Assembly: GCF_004210375.1 (NCBI RefSeq)
Contig: NC_134829.1
Span: 56,288,107 to 56,352,106 of the forward strand
Source of the DNA: Tachypleus tridentatus
Lineage: Eukaryota > Arthropoda > Merostomata > Xiphosura > Limulidae
Direction of reading: 5' to 3'
DNA: 64,000 bases
Below the pieces are notes generated by a model, which had not been told where the DNA came from, made no database searches, and worked only from the letters and a program-made list of their open reading frames with translations. Positions 23,231-34,707 of this stretch are shown here, one piece after another. Both the position numbers and the translations under genes were made by a program. Numbering within the stretch: the stretch's first letter is position 1; each line of letters begins with the position of its first letter.

Positions 23231-24079
23231 TGCTCGAAAAGAAACTATTATAATATCTAGAGATAATAAGGCTAAATGTTTCAACAATAAACATAAACAA
23301 TCTTTTGTCAAATGCTTGTTGGCGGGAATTGTTCTGTGTGAAATTCTACAGTTTCAGAACTCTCAGGAACAAGTATTATGAAACTTTTCTGACAAGTTTT
23401 TGTTGGCAATTCTTTCTCATTATCTACCACAAAATAAAGCAAGACTAAAAAGGCTGAGGATACGTTTATAAATAAATATCTAAATAGAACTTTGTGTGTG
23501 TAAAATAGAAACAATAATTATGTGTTGTATTGTAAAATATTCCACACCGACAGTTTCCTCATGTTAAGATAAAACGTGAGAAATGTTACATGTTTCTTTG
23601 GTTAATATTTTAAACTTCCAGAGTTTAAAGATAACTGTTCACACAGCTGTGTGTAGGAATATACTCTTGTTACTTTAGAAACAACTGTTTGACAGTTATA
23701 CAGTCATTAAAATGTGTGATCCGGTTATATTTGGATAATTATGCATGATAAAACAAACCTCATTGTTTATGATTCAAACCTTCCTTAATAGAATCTTAAA
23801 TAATTCGTTCTTTATATAAAATGTAGATATCTTTGTAACTTTCCTTCACAACTTAATGTTTTAATATCTAGAAAGTGATCTTAACGAGACAGATGATATA
23901 TATAAAATAACTATTTCATATTCTTTAAGTTGTGTAGAGAGTATTGTATCAAAAATAACCATTTATAATCCTATATTTTCTAATGGTTTTATAGGAACTT
24001 CAGCAAACCTAACTTTTGGTTGTTTTATTTCGTAGCACGGTCTGATTAACTGTTTTTTAATGAAGAAAAGTGTCACCAC

Positions 24080-24094
24080 CACGTGTAGCACGTG
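24080..24094 (+). promoter_or_regulatory. Paired E-boxes, gene B
   Basis: CACGTG at 24080-24085 and 24089-24094, identical in spacing to gene A and 48 bp upstream of the TATA box. Confidence 0.65.
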
Positions 24095-24142
24095 ACTTGA
24101 TTCTTATGCATTATCAGACTGACTTCGTTCTGTACATCCAAG

Positions 24143-24150
24143 TATAAATA
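24143..24150 (+). promoter_or_regulatory. TATA box, gene B
   Basis: TATAAATA, 54 bp upstream of the start codon, in the same context (AAG before, TCAGTTCTCTGG after) as gene A. Confidence 0.8.
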
Positions 24151-24196
24151 TCAGTTCTCTGGTGAGGAAACATAGACAAAGAAGAACCGAAGAAAG

Positions 24197-25623
24197 ATGA
24201 AGGTGAGTGTTCTACTGTACTCTTTATAGAAGGTTTATATTTACTTTAGTGGTTATCGTTATGGGATTGTGAAACGGAGGGATTATGGTTCGCGTTCCGT
24301 TACATTAAAAAAAAGAGTCCGGTACTTTGGTTTGTTTTTAAATTTCGCACAAAGCTACTCGAGGGCTGTCTGTGCTAGCCGTCCCTAATTTAGCAGTGTA
24401 AGACTAGAGGGAAGGCAGCTAGTCAACACCACCCACCGCCAACTCTTGGGCTACTCTTTTGCCAACAAATAGTGAAATTGACCGTCACGACTGAAAGGGC
24501 GAGCATGTTTGGCGCGACGGGGATATGAACCCACGACTTTCAGATTACGAGGCGCATGCCTTAACACGCTTGGCCATGCCGAGCCTCATGTAAAGGTTAT
24601 TTAGTTCTGAAATACTATCGGATAGCTTCAAAATTCATGTTTAAAATATTGCACGTTTACAGTATCGTATGCACTGAGTTGAGTTTCATTGAATAAGGAA
24701 TTGCTAACTGTTGAACTAAATATACACTTGCTGAATGTCTGACTGTGCGAAATGTTTTTAATACCATGAGATGGTATAACTTATTATAAATATATTTATT
24801 TATATAGAAACCTTGAGTCACTGTTATTAAAGTTAAATTATAGTTTTACGAAATTTTATGAAAATCGTATTGTATAACTGTATTACTGGTTTGTACCAAC
24901 TTATCATGATGGATATAAATATATGTGTAACACGATGCATCATAACGTGTGGATAACTTAACTTACTAGTGTATTAACAGTTTCAGTAATCTTGGAAGGG
25001 ATTATGAAGGTATATTATAAACATATAAACGGTCATTATAAACATGTTAATAATTTAGTTTTTAATCTAATATTTGTTTTCCTTTAACACTCCAGACCCT
25101 CGCTGTGTTTGGTGTTACTGTCCTTCTGTACTCAGTAGTTATTGGTGAAGAGGACATTAAATCTTCTGACAGTCAGGAGCTCCAAGCTGAAGCCACAGGA
25201 TATGGTGGAGTATATAGTGGAGGTTTAGGGGGACTTGGAGGTGGTGTAGGAGGACTTGGAGGTGGCGTAGGAGGACTAGGAGGTGGCGTAGGAGGACTTG
25301 GAGGTGGTGTAGGAGGACTTGGAGGTGGTGTAGGAGGACTAGGAGGACTTGGAGGTGGCGTAGGAGGACTAGGAGGTGGCATAGGAGGGCTTGGAAGAGG
25401 GTTAGGAGGTGGTACAGGAGGTTTTGTAGGCTTGACGGTCCTTGCTATTCCTATCTCTCTTGCAGCAGTGGGCGGTGGAGGTGGTGGATTACTTAGTGGT
25501 GGACAAACCGGAGTTGGAGCTGGAGTATATGGTGTTGGAGGACTGGGAGGAGGTGTTGGAAGTGGAATTGCAGGAAGAGGTATAGGGGGACGTTATGGAA
25601 AAGGAGGAATTTGGTGGGACTGA
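24197..25623 (+). CDS. Secreted glycine-rich repeat protein, gene B (177 aa, two coding exons)
   Basis: Coding exons are 24197-24202 (ATG AAG) and 25096-25623 (stop TGA), separated by an 893-bp GT-AG intron carrying a SINE. The signal peptide differs from gene A at one residue (MKTLAVFGVTVLLYSVVIG). The acidic linker and the GYGGVYSGG start are identical. The first block has (L/V)GGLGGG repeats with one irregular LGGLGGG step (about 46-97), then the hydrophobic segment FVGLTVLAIPISLAAV (112-127). The second block is shorter than in gene A: it lacks the LGRGVGG run, reading QTGVGAGVYGVGGLGGGVGS before the conserved tail GRYGKGGIWWD. The role is unknown, as for gene A. Confidence 0.85.
24330..24586 (-). 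mobile_element. SINE family 1 in intron 1 of gene B
   Basis: Same left junction (GAGTCCGGT, then ACTTTGGTTTG) and same diagnostic changes as the SINE at 13643-13877 in gene A, so it is the same ancestral insertion. Here the head is fuller (GCTTGGCCATGCCGAGCC), but the host sequence to its right differs from gene A for about 130 bp. Confidence 0.9.
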
Positions 25624-25625
25624 AG

Positions 25626-26395
25626 GTTTGTTTTTTTTATCTAAATATCTAAAATACTTACCCCTAATTAGTACTTAATTTTCACATTATAAAGTAGCTA
25701 TTACTTACATTCAATACGTATATTTCTTTCTTCTCCATTTACTGATGTTGAACAGTTCAATATTGTTCAAATATCATTTTAGTTTGAAACACCAGAATCG
25801 GGTTTCATATTCGAAAACTAATATTTTTATTGTTTTTGATATGATAGAACTTTCGAATATTTATAAAGTTTTTCTTGAATATTTTCTATAAGATACATAA
25901 GACTTATTTTATTGAGGTACCCGTAGTGCTTACAGGTGCTTCTCGTTTGATCTACGATATATTTAATGTTAAGTTTTCTTAATTTACACTAGAAAAGATT
26001 TTCATTTTTAATTTACAACTACAGTACCAATGATCACAAGAATTAAAATTCTTTTTACAAATAATGATATTTTCTTCTTGCACATCACGTGCTCTTACTT
26101 TCTACATGTGTTTAGAGACAATATTTTGAAGTCTGTGTTAACTTCTTTCTTTAAACCAAAATAGAAAGGAGAAGAAATATTTTAAACATCCATTGTTTTT
26201 TTTTCCAGCTCTTTCCTATAAAAAAGGAACAAGCTACCAAGGAACGTGAAATATCCACCCTGGTTCTGAAATTAAACATGTTAAGAAATAGTTGTTTTTT
26301 GTCTGATATTTGTTGTACTTTTTCTGTATTTTGATATAAATATTTTTGTTTAATTGATTTCTTTGTTGTTTTGTAATAAATTTATTACAAACATG
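25626..26395 (+). other. Intron 2 and 3' UTR exon of gene B (predicted)
   Basis: Donor GAAG/GTTTGT lies 2 nt after the TGA (intron from 25626). The acceptor is a T-rich tract ending TTTTCCAG (26208), and the exon starts CTCTTTCCTATAAAAAAGG with the conserved ACCAAGGAACGTGAA. A canonical AATAAA at 26375-26380 would place the 3' end near 26395-26400. Confidence 0.65.
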
Positions 26396-26414
26396 TATCC
26401 ATAAGAATTGATCG

Positions 26415-26536
26415 GTGTGCGTGTGTTTTTTGAAAGCAAAGCCACATCAGGCTATCTGCTGAGTCCATCAAACGGAATCGAACCCGGTTTTAGCGTTGTG
26501 AGTCCGCAGACTTACCGCTGTACCAGTGAGGGATGA
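26415..26536 (-). mobile_element. SINE family 2 (tRNA-derived)
   Basis: On the minus strand: TCCCTCACTGGTACAGCGG (box-A side), TAAGTCTGCGGACTCACAAC, box B GGTTCGATTCCG, then GCAGATAGCCTGATGTGGC and a T/A-rich tail. It is clearly different from family 1. A second copy is at 29938-30058. Confidence 0.82.
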
Positions 26537-27473
26537 GTTTATTGATTCGGATTTGTTTTATGAATAGTGACTTATCTCCACTTATCTTTTACAATACGTT
26601 TTTCTGAAAGCAAGAATATTTAACTTAAATAAACAAACATCTAATATTAGTAAGTTTTTGTTACATTTTTCTACAAGATTTAATTCGCTGAAATTAAACT
26701 GGTTCCACTCTGGTACAACGAGTTGTCTATTTCTCTGTCACAACGAAACCACTGCTCTTGTACTCTGGATGGGTACACTGACCACTATCGATAAAGTGTC
26801 AGACATGATAAAACAGAAACCATAATACATCAGTTCAATTACTTTTAACATGTTGAAAAGTAGAACGAATGCATTAATTAAACATATTTTATCATATATA
26901 TTTATTTGGTTTAATTTACAAATAAAAAGTAGGGTGTGGCCACATGTAGCTGAGAGGGAAAAGGTTGTTTGGCGACATCCAATCAGAGCTCACCATACAA
27001 AAACAAATTTCATTGGACTGAAAGTCAGCAGAGATTTCCATCTCCACAATAATCTTACTGTTCATATCTATAATTGTGTGTTTGCCTGTCTGCCTCAAGC
27101 ATTTAAAATTTAACAAACTTTTGTTCAGTCATGTGCATCCTTCATTAACTTTAAAGTTTTTCTCTTCCTTGAAGAACTTGATTTAGATATATTTCAGTAA
27201 ACCATTAATAAATACTTATCTTGCCTTAGTTCATCCAATAACCTTGTTAGGACTAGTATAACTTCGATTAGCAATTGCCAAGCTAAATCTACCTGGTATT
27301 CAAATTAGAGTTAGAGAACTTGCTTTGACTTTCAAGTGTTATTAGAGGAACAGTCAACCATACTGTTTGATACTGAGAGCCTGCAATCGTTGTTTTTCCG
27401 GGAGCGAATGCTGTTAATTAGCTATCTTCTCTCTGGCCAGTGGTTCACGTCCATATCGAATGTGTCATATAAG

Positions 27474-27722
27474 GTGTTAGCTGAGTTCAAGTAATAAAAC
27501 AATATTCAGTTACATTCATATAAGGTGTTCGCTTAGTTCAAGTAATAAAATAATATTCCGTTATATTCATATAAGATATAAGCTTAGTTCAAGTGACAGA
27601 ATAATATTCAGTTATATTCATAAGGTGTTAGCTTAGTTCCAGTAATAAAATAATGCAGTTATATTTATATAAGGTGTCAGCTTAGTTCAAGTAAAAAAAT
27701 AATATTCAGTTATATTTATGTT
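27474..27722. repeat. About 60-bp imperfect tandem repeat, 4-5 copies (unit B)
   Basis: Units of the form AAGGTGTTAGCTTAGTTCAAGTAATAAAATAATATTCAGTTATATTCATAT (given by its parts: AAGGTGTTAGC, TTAGTTCAAGTAATAAAA, TATTCAGTTATATTCAT). Unit A has a single homologous copy at about 18640-18700 and unit D two inverted copies at about 42400-42510. Confidence 0.85.
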
Positions 27723-27899
27723 TAATATGGTTTAATGTTTTATATTATGTTCAATTTCGACTAACTTAACGTTTCTATCAAACAAAATGCTCTGTAAAGA
27801 TGATTTCAGAAGAAAACGTAGTGAACTGTCAAATAACTGTAGTTTCTAGTTTTTATTTATAACTAGAGAAAAAAAAGTTTGTGATTCTGAAAACTATCA

Positions 27900-29366
27900 T
27901 TCTTACATTTATTCTAAAATAATAACATCAGTTGTACTTATTGAAGTGATACACATTACATTTCATTTTACCTCAGACACTTTGTAGAAATTAACCTTTT
28001 TTTTTTTAACTTTATATTCGAATATATCCTGTACAAGTGTGTTAACCAGGGACGTGGTTATTTTTACTGATGGGGAAGCAAAACCTTTTATGGTGGATGA
28101 TAAAATAATAAAAGATGTACAGGGCGACTATTAAAGATAAATTTAAGTACCTGTATTCGTTAATCACATTTAAGGTAAAGAACGTACAATTAAAGATAAA
28201 AACAAGACATATTAGGCTACTTACTTTATTTATATATTAATTCCATCTTCTTTCATACTACGTCTATTAATCTTTTCAAAATGTCTCTATTTCCTCTCAC
28301 CTTTTCATTGTGTATTTCTATATTATTTTATGTTGTTTATTCAGTTGAAATTCCATCCGTTATTTTTGAAATCCAGCTAGGCCTAGTGTTGAAAATATAT
28401 GGCTGGACGAATTTTCATATCTAATAATTTCCTTATGCATATTATTTAAATCATCAGATATACTAGTATTCCAGGTCCAAATTTCACTGTTAAATATTAA
28501 ACACAGCTAGAAGAAAAACTTCTGCTAGTTAGGACAAGCAGTTAACCAACTGACATACTGGTTTTACAATGAATTTTCGAATGCACTGCTTTGTTCTTCC
28601 ATTCAGGCTTAGATGCGGCATCGGTCTACCATTTCTTGTGATGCTTTCTTTATCACTAAAATTCTTTGTACTAATCGTGTTCACTAATAAGCTTTCAATG
28701 ATACAATTACAATATTTCTTAATATATTTTGCATCTGTTTCCAAATCTGAAGAATGACACTTCACAAAAAAAGCTAAGCATACAAAAAACAATAACATCA
28801 TTTAACAGAATGTCTGAAGAACCTGCACATCACGTGACATCAGAGGTAATAAACAGTTACGAGCACGAGATGCAAGTTACGAAAAAATCAAGTTTTCAAA
28901 TTAATTATAAAATATTATTGTTTTTATTACATTTTATTTGTTTATTTTACATTTTAATTTAAAAATAGTAATAACGAAACGCTAACTTATTTATAATTTT
29001 TATTTCGCTTAAATTTTTAGTGCTTTAAATAATTTAATATATAGACTATAAATTGTTAATAAGATCCAATTTTGCGTGTATTTTTAAATAAGATGAATTG
29101 GGACTTCTCTTTTTATTAAAGAGGTCAATGTAACATTCAAGACTTTTTTTTTAAATACTGTTATAAGTATGATGTTTTTTATTAAGAAAATTATTCATAT
29201 AAGAAATACTTATGGTTTAAAGGCTATATTATGTAACAAAATGTTTTTAGTTAGATATAAAGCCTTTTTTTAGCAGGAAAAATCTAATATCAACTCTAAA
29301 AAGGAAAAACTTTGATTACGTACGATATTTTAGACTGCTTCCATATGAATTAATTGCAAGTTCATA
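27900..29366. other. Centre of the inverted cluster, no gene seen
   Basis: AT-rich sequence lying between the plus-strand and minus-strand units. Short open frames (28529-28801 minus, 28569-28757 plus, 28729-28962 plus) show no recognisable protein features and overlap each other. No homology to the gene units was noticed. Confidence 0.5.
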
Positions 29367-29374
29367 ACGTCATA

Positions 29375-29652
29375 GGTACGGCATGACAAGGTGGTTAAGG
29401 CACTCGACTCATAATCTGAGGGTCACGGGTTCAAATCCCTGCCGCACCAAACATGCTCGCCCTTTTAGCCGTAGGGGCGTTATAATATTACGGTCAATTC
29501 CACTATTTGTTGGTAAAAGACTAGCCCAAGAGTTGGCGGTGGGTGGTGACGACTAGCTGCCTTCCCTCTAGTCTTAAATTGCTAATTTAGGGACGGCTAG
29601 TGCAGAAAGCCCTCGTGCAGCTTTGCGCGCAATTAAAAAAAGAAACAAACTG
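29375..29652 (+). mobile_element. SINE family 1, full-length, plus strand
   Basis: Best plus-strand copy: head with box A TGACAAGGTGGTTAAGGC and box B GGTTCAAATCCC, complete body, A-rich tail with AAACAAAC. Target-site duplication ACGTCATA at 29367-29374 and 29653-29660. Confidence 0.95.
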
Positions 29653-29937
29653 ACGTCATACTTACCTGATACTTAAAAACTAAATGTTCTTCCAACATAT
29701 ATTCTAGAAACATGGCTTCCATTTCTTATATGGACCATACTCCTTTGTTGTTAACTTGAAATGTTTATTTAAGGGCATGGGTTTGTCCTGTGGTATAACT
29801 AGAGATTTAGGACCAGGCAAATATACGCAATACCACAGAATTTGACTTCAACATTAAATTGTAGGTGCGTTTTAAGAGTGACAGTAGATGATAAAAGTTA
29901 TGGTTTAGCAGAGTGTTTGACATTTCTCTGATCAATG

Positions 29938-30058
29938 TGTGTGCGTTTTGTTATAACAAAGCCACATCGGGCTATCTGCTGATCCACCAAGGTAAATCAA
30001 ACCCCTGATTTTAGCGTTGTAACTCCGTGGACTTACCTCTGTACCAGTTGGGGACTCT
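29938..30058 (-). mobile_element. SINE family 2
   Basis: Same order as 26415-26536: AAGCCACATCGGGCTATCTG, CCCCTGATTTTAGCGTTGTAA and ACCTCTGTACCAGTTGGGG. Slightly diverged in box B. Confidence 0.82.
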
Positions 30059-30829
30059 GTGATCAGTAGATCAACTTCGGGTCAACAATACATATCTTTA
30101 ATAGCTCTGCTCTGCAGTATTTCCTTTGTAACTTGAGTTTCAGTTAAGCTGAAACTTAAAGTATTATGAACGCTTCAAACACTTATATTATGTCTAGATA
30201 TGTCACATACAAATAATTAAACACGAACTACTAATGTTTTAAATATCCAGATCTCTATATATCTTCTCTTCAAAGTCATTTGAAAGTAAGGATAGTGAAT
30301 AATTCGTTGTTTGTTTTCTCACAACCAATAAAAGCCTCTTTAAGGCTGTGAAAAATAATTATGTTATCTTAGAGACTTAAAGAATAGAACAGTATATGAA
30401 AACCTTGTTCGTGTAAGACCTGATTTATATCTATAAATAAAGAACTGTTACGAGACACCATTGATACTTATATTGATAAACTGAAGCAACATATTCGTAT
30501 TTAAACATAGTTTTAACCCTTATGTTTAACGAATAAAGAGAAGAACACAATTGTTATGGAATGTTTGTGTCACACGTTTGTATAACAGAACAATGGGTAT
30601 TTGAATATAGTTTTCACTAGTTTTATCTTATAACACTAGAGAGAAAGTAGCTAGTGAACAGCGCCGACCGCCCCTCTTGATCTGCTCTGATATTACACTG
30701 CTAAATTAGGTACGGCTAGCGAAGATAGCCCTCGTGTAGTTTTCTGCAAAATTCAAAACAAACCAATCAGAATTTGAGACCTGAAAAATACAATGATTTT
30801 GAAAAGTTAAATTCGATACAGGAATATAA
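30059..30829. other. Spacer with a broken SINE family 1 fragment
   Basis: No gene. A rearranged plus-strand family 1 piece lies at about 30640-30767 (AGAAAGTAGCTAGTGA, then TACACTGCTAAATTAGGTAC, GAAGATAGCCCTCGTGTAG). Confidence 0.6.
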
Positions 30830-31080
30830 CAAAACGTCGTTAATTTAAATGTTTCTTTATTGAAGTTAGATAGTCTACTCTTTAAAGAAACTGAGCCAAA
30901 GAATTAATGTAGATAAGTCGCTATTCATAGAAGAAATCTATGTAGTTGTTTAGTCAACCGATCCTGGAAAGTGTTGTAATGTCTATTTCATTATTAGAGA
31001 AGGGTTTCGTGTGTTAAAGAAATGGACAACTTGTTGTGGAACAGCGAAATCAGTTTAATATCAGCAAATCAGATATTATA
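30830..31080 (-). repeat. Fragment of a fifth gene unit (downstream part only)
   Basis: Matches, in the same orientation, the region downstream of gene C at about 33185-33370. Shared landmarks are GAAACTGAGCCAAAGAATTAATG (as GAAACT(C/G)AGCC then AAAGAATTAATG), GCTATTCATAGAA and GAAAT(C/G)AGTTTAAT. It sits immediately beyond the unit C downstream flank, so it looks like a leftover of another copy whose gene has been deleted. Confidence 0.6.
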
Positions 31081-31621
31081 CAAAAATATATGACATATAT
31101 TCTACATGTCGGAGTCTCAACACTAAATAGTGTGGCTCACTGTCTCTCTAATAACGCATGAAAGTCTGAGCTCGAATTTGACTATCAGCAATATTTAGTT
31201 TGACAACTGCTATCACAGAAGAAGTAGAACTGGTCCTAATAATGTTATTGAACGAATTAAACCAAGGTTGGTATTTATATGTGGTTTACTGAAATTATTA
31301 AAAAAACAAGTTCTTCAAGGAAAAAAACGTGAACGAAGCGCCACCGTTAGTTTAAAGTTTTTGAATGACGCACAAATCGATTTCAAGACTGAACGAAAGT
31401 GTTTTTTTTATATTATAAATTATTGAGACAGTAAATTTTATAGTTTAAATATAACCAGGAAGATGGACACATGACTACTGAGATATTACTGAAGAGAAAA
31501 AAAATCTCTGCTGAAGTTCAGTCTAACCTTACTATTTTAAATGGTGAGCACTGACTGGTTGTCACCAAACAATCTCTACCTGTCAGTCACACTTGGCCAC
31601 GTCTGACCTTTCATTTGTAGA

Positions 31622-31706
31622 GGTTTAGTTTGTTCAAAGCTTCGCGCAAAGCTACACGAGAGCTATCTCCGCTAGCCGTCCCTAATTTAGCAGTGTAAGA
31701 TTACAG
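31622..31706 (-). mobile_element. SINE family 1 fragment fused to the 56-bp array
   Basis: Tail half only (CAAAGCTACACGAGAGCTATC, in two pieces, and TAATTTAGCAGTGTAAGA), corresponding to 17895-18103 in unit A. It breaks directly into the 56-bp array at 31709. In unit A about 390 bp separate the two, so unit C has a deletion here. Confidence 0.85.
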
Positions 31707-31708
31707 GG

Positions 31709-33150
31709 CATATGTTTTAGTTTATTTGATGTAGTTGGTCAGTCTACCCGTGTCGGAATGTATGGTAATGTTTTAGTTTATTTGATGTAGTTGGTCAGTC
31801 TACCCATATCGGAATGTATGGTAATGTTTTAGTTTATTTGATGTAGTTGGTCAGTCTACCCGTATCGGAATGTATGGTAATGTTTTAGTTTATTTGATGT
31901 AGTTGGTCAGTCTACCCGTCTCGGAATGTATGGTAATGTTTTAGTTTATTTGATGTAGTTGGTCAGTCTACCCGTCTCGGAATGTATGGTAATGTTTTAG
32001 TTTATTTGATGTAGTTGGTCAGTCTACCCGTGTCGGAATGTATGGTCATGTTTTAGTTTATTTGATGTAGTTGGTCATTCTGCCCGTGTCGGAATGTATG
32101 GTAATGTTTTAGTTTATTTGGTGTAGTTGGTCAGTCTACCCGTGTCGGAATGTATGGTAATGTTTTAGTTTATTTGATGTAGTTGGTCAGTCTACCCGTG
32201 TCGGAATGTATGGTAATGTTTTAGTTTATTTGATGTAGTTGGTCAGTCTACCCGTGTCGGAATGTATGGTAATGTTTTCGTTTATTTGATGTAGTTGCTC
32301 AGTCTACCCGTATCGGAATGTATGGTAATGTTTTAGTTTATTTGATGTAGTTTGTCAGTCTACCCGTATCGGATTGTATGGTAATGTTTTAGTTCATCTG
32401 ATGTAGTTGGTCAGTCTACCCGTCTCGGAATGTATGGTAATGTTTTAGTTTATTTAATGTACTTGCTCAGTCTACCCGTCTCGGAATGTATGGTAATGTT
32501 TTCGTTTATTTGATGTAGTTTGTCAGTCTACCCGTCTCGGAATGTATGGTAATGTTTTAGTTCATCTGATGTAGTTGCTCAGTCTACCCGTCTCGGAATG
32601 TATGGTAATGTTTTAGTTTATTTGATGTAATTGGTCAGTCTACCCGTCTTGGAATGTATTGTAATGTTTTAGTTTATTTGATGTAGTTGGTCAGTCTACC
32701 CATCTCGGAATGTATGGTAATGTTTTAGTTCATCTGATGTAGTTGGTCAGTCTACCCGTCTCGGAATGTATGGTAATGTTTTAATTTATTTAATGTAGTT
32801 GGTCAGTCTACCCGTCTCGGAATGTATGGTAATGTTTTAGTTTATTTGATGTAGTTGGTCAGTCTACCAATCTGGGAAATTATGGTAATGTTTTAGTTTA
32901 TTTAATGTAGTTGGTCAATCTTCCCGTCTCGGAATGTATGGTAATGTTTTAGTTTATTTAATGTAGTTAGTCAGTCTACCAATCTGGGAAATTATGGTAA
33001 TGTTTTAGTTTATTTAATGTAGTTGGTCAGTCTACCAATCTGGGAAATTATGGTAATGTTTTAGTTTATTTAATGTAGTTGGTCAATCTTCCCGTCTCGG
33101 AATGTATGGTAATGTTTTAGTTTATTTAATGTAGTTAGTCAGTCTACCTA
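31709..33150. repeat. 56-bp minisatellite, about 26 copies (unit C, inverted)
   Basis: Reverse complement of the 15762-17502 unit (GGTAATGTTTTAGTTTATTT, GATGTAGTTGGTCAGTCTACC, CGTCTCGGAATGTAT). The left part is homogeneous; the right part contains the GGGAAATTATGG variant units. It differs in copy number and variant order from unit A. Confidence 0.95.
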
Positions 33151-33784
33151 TTTATTAAAGAATGATGGTACTTTTGTTGTACCAGAGAAACAGACAACTC
33201 CTTGTGCCACAGTGAAATGAGTTTAATTTCAACATTGGAATATTATACAGAAATTTAAGAAAAGCTTCCTGATATTAGATGTTTATATATTTAAGTTAGA
33301 TATTCTAGATTTTGGAGAAACTCAGCCAAAGAATTAATGGAGGTAAGGCGCTATTCATAGAACATATCTATACCACTATTCTTTTACTGATACAGGTTGT
33401 TACTATATAATAGACATATCACAATATAACTAAAGAAATCAATTCATCAAAAGTATTTGCATCAAATGGAGAAACAGTACTACAAATATTGGATATAAAA
33501 ACAATGTATCAGTATTGTCCACTTCAAAATCATTGTGAATGTTTCACGTTCCTTGATGGTTTGAGCCTTTTGTAAAGGAAGAAAACTGAAAAATAAAAAA
33601 ATCGTACGTTAAAAATATCTCTCCATCTTCTTACGATTTAAAAATAGAATTTAGTAGAGGGTCCAAAATATGTAAAAATATGTAAGGGAAAAATAATATT
33701 ATTTTTAAACAGAATTTTAATTTTTATTGGTAGTTTAGTTGGAAAGTGAAAATGAAAATATTTTCGAGTATAATTTAAAAAAAA

Positions 33785-34040
33785 ACTCGGCATAAGCACA
33801 TGATCATTACTCGAGATCTGAGGGTTTCGCGTTTGAATCCCGTTCATACTACACATGCTCGCTTTTTTAGCCTTGGGATCGTTATAATGATACAATCAAT
33901 CCCACTCTTTGTTAGTAAAAGAGTTGACAGTGGGTGGTGTTGACTATTTGCCTTCACTTTAGTGTTACACTGCAGAAGTAGGGACGACTAGTGGATATAA
34001 CACTTTAGTACCTTTGGGCAAAATTCGAAACAAAAAAACA
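33785..34040 (+). mobile_element. SINE family 1, degenerate, in intron 2 of gene C
   Basis: Plus strand: head remnant (CTCGAGATCTGAGGGTTTCG, box-B-like GTTTGAATCCC), body with CACATGCTCGC, AGTGGGTGGTG and AGTAGGGACGACTAG, and a tail of AAAC. Many substitutions mark it as one of the older copies. Confidence 0.8.
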
Positions 34041-34057
34041 ATAATTTAACAAAAATT

Positions 34058-34446
34058 AGCACTAAATATGTCACAGATCAAACAATAAACAGCTGTAAGC
34101 ACTATAGATCAAACAATAAACAGCTGTAAGCACTATAGATCAAACAATAAACAGCTGTAAGCACTATAGATCAAACAATACACAGCTGTATGAGCTATAG
34201 ATCAAACAATAAACAGCTGTAAGCATTATAGATCAAACAATAAACAGCTGTAAGCACTATAGATCAAACAATAAACAGCTGTAAGCACTATAGATCAAAC
34301 AATAAACAGCTGTAAGCACTATAGATCAAACAATACACAGCTGTATGAGCTATAGATCAAACAATAAACAGCTGTAAGCATTATAGATCAAACAATAAAC
34401 AGCTGTAAGCACTATAGATCAAACAATAAACAGCTGTAAGCACTAC
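34058..34446. repeat. 31-bp minisatellite, about 12.5 copies, in intron 2 of gene C
   Basis: Unit ATAGATCAAACAATAAACAG plus CTGTAAGCACT (31 bp). A variant unit (ACACAGCTGTATGAGCT) appears twice, 155 bp apart, with the following GCATTAT unit also repeated, i.e. a five-unit block duplication. Units A, B and D keep only a single similar stretch at the equivalent place (for D, about 43155-43200). Confidence 0.93.
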
Positions 34447-34707
34447 AGTTACCTTAATAAACTAAAATTACCCATGTGATAGGAAGTACTCCAGAAAAAC
34501 TTATTTGATATTTTAGTATAGCAATAACAACAAAATAATTAGTTTTATAAAACACGATTCTAGTGTAAAATTACAATATAACAATATTGAACTGTGAAAC
34601 ATTATTAAATATAACCGGTAAAAAACGAATGTGAACAACAGCTACATTGGAATGTAAACATTAAGTTATAATTACCGTGAATATCAGAAGAAAATTAAAA
34701 CAAACCT

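Larger units (their letters stand above)
23310..24196 (+). promoter_or_regulatory. Conserved promoter region of gene B
   Basis: Homologous to 12600-13512 and the inverse of 35843-36720. In the 150 bp nearest the E-boxes it matches gene C better than gene A (both share GGAACTTCAGCAAACCTAAC and CACCACCACGTG; A differs), although the SINE in intron 1 groups B with A. Confidence 0.6.
21165..27900 (+). repeat. Paralogous gene unit B
   Basis: Collinear with unit A from the distal upstream block (21165-21720) through promoter, gene and downstream flank. The end near 27760-27880 (GACTAACTTAACGTTTCTATC ... TATTTATAACTAGAGAAAA, paraphrased by its two ends) matches about 19205-19320 in unit A. The unit is shorter because the 56-bp array is unexpanded. 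Confidence 0.75.
33420..34705 (-). other. 3' UTR exon and intron 2 of gene C (predicted)
   Basis: On the minus strand: donor AGAG/GTTTGT ends the coding exon (intron begins at 34705), and the acceptor CAG lies at 33588-33586. The exon from 33585 down has TTTTCTTCCTTTACAAAAGG and ATCAAGGAACGTGAA. The intron is enlarged to about 1.1 kb by a SINE and a 31-bp array. Confidence 0.6.

Noticed and set aside
28529-28962. Three overlapping short frames at the cluster centre
   Set aside because: They overlap on both strands, lack motifs or splice context, and lie in AT-rich sequence.
29375-29450. tRNA gene in the head of the SINE
   Set aside because: The A and B boxes are recognisable, but the stems pair poorly and the sequence continues into the SINE body with a target-site duplication around the whole.
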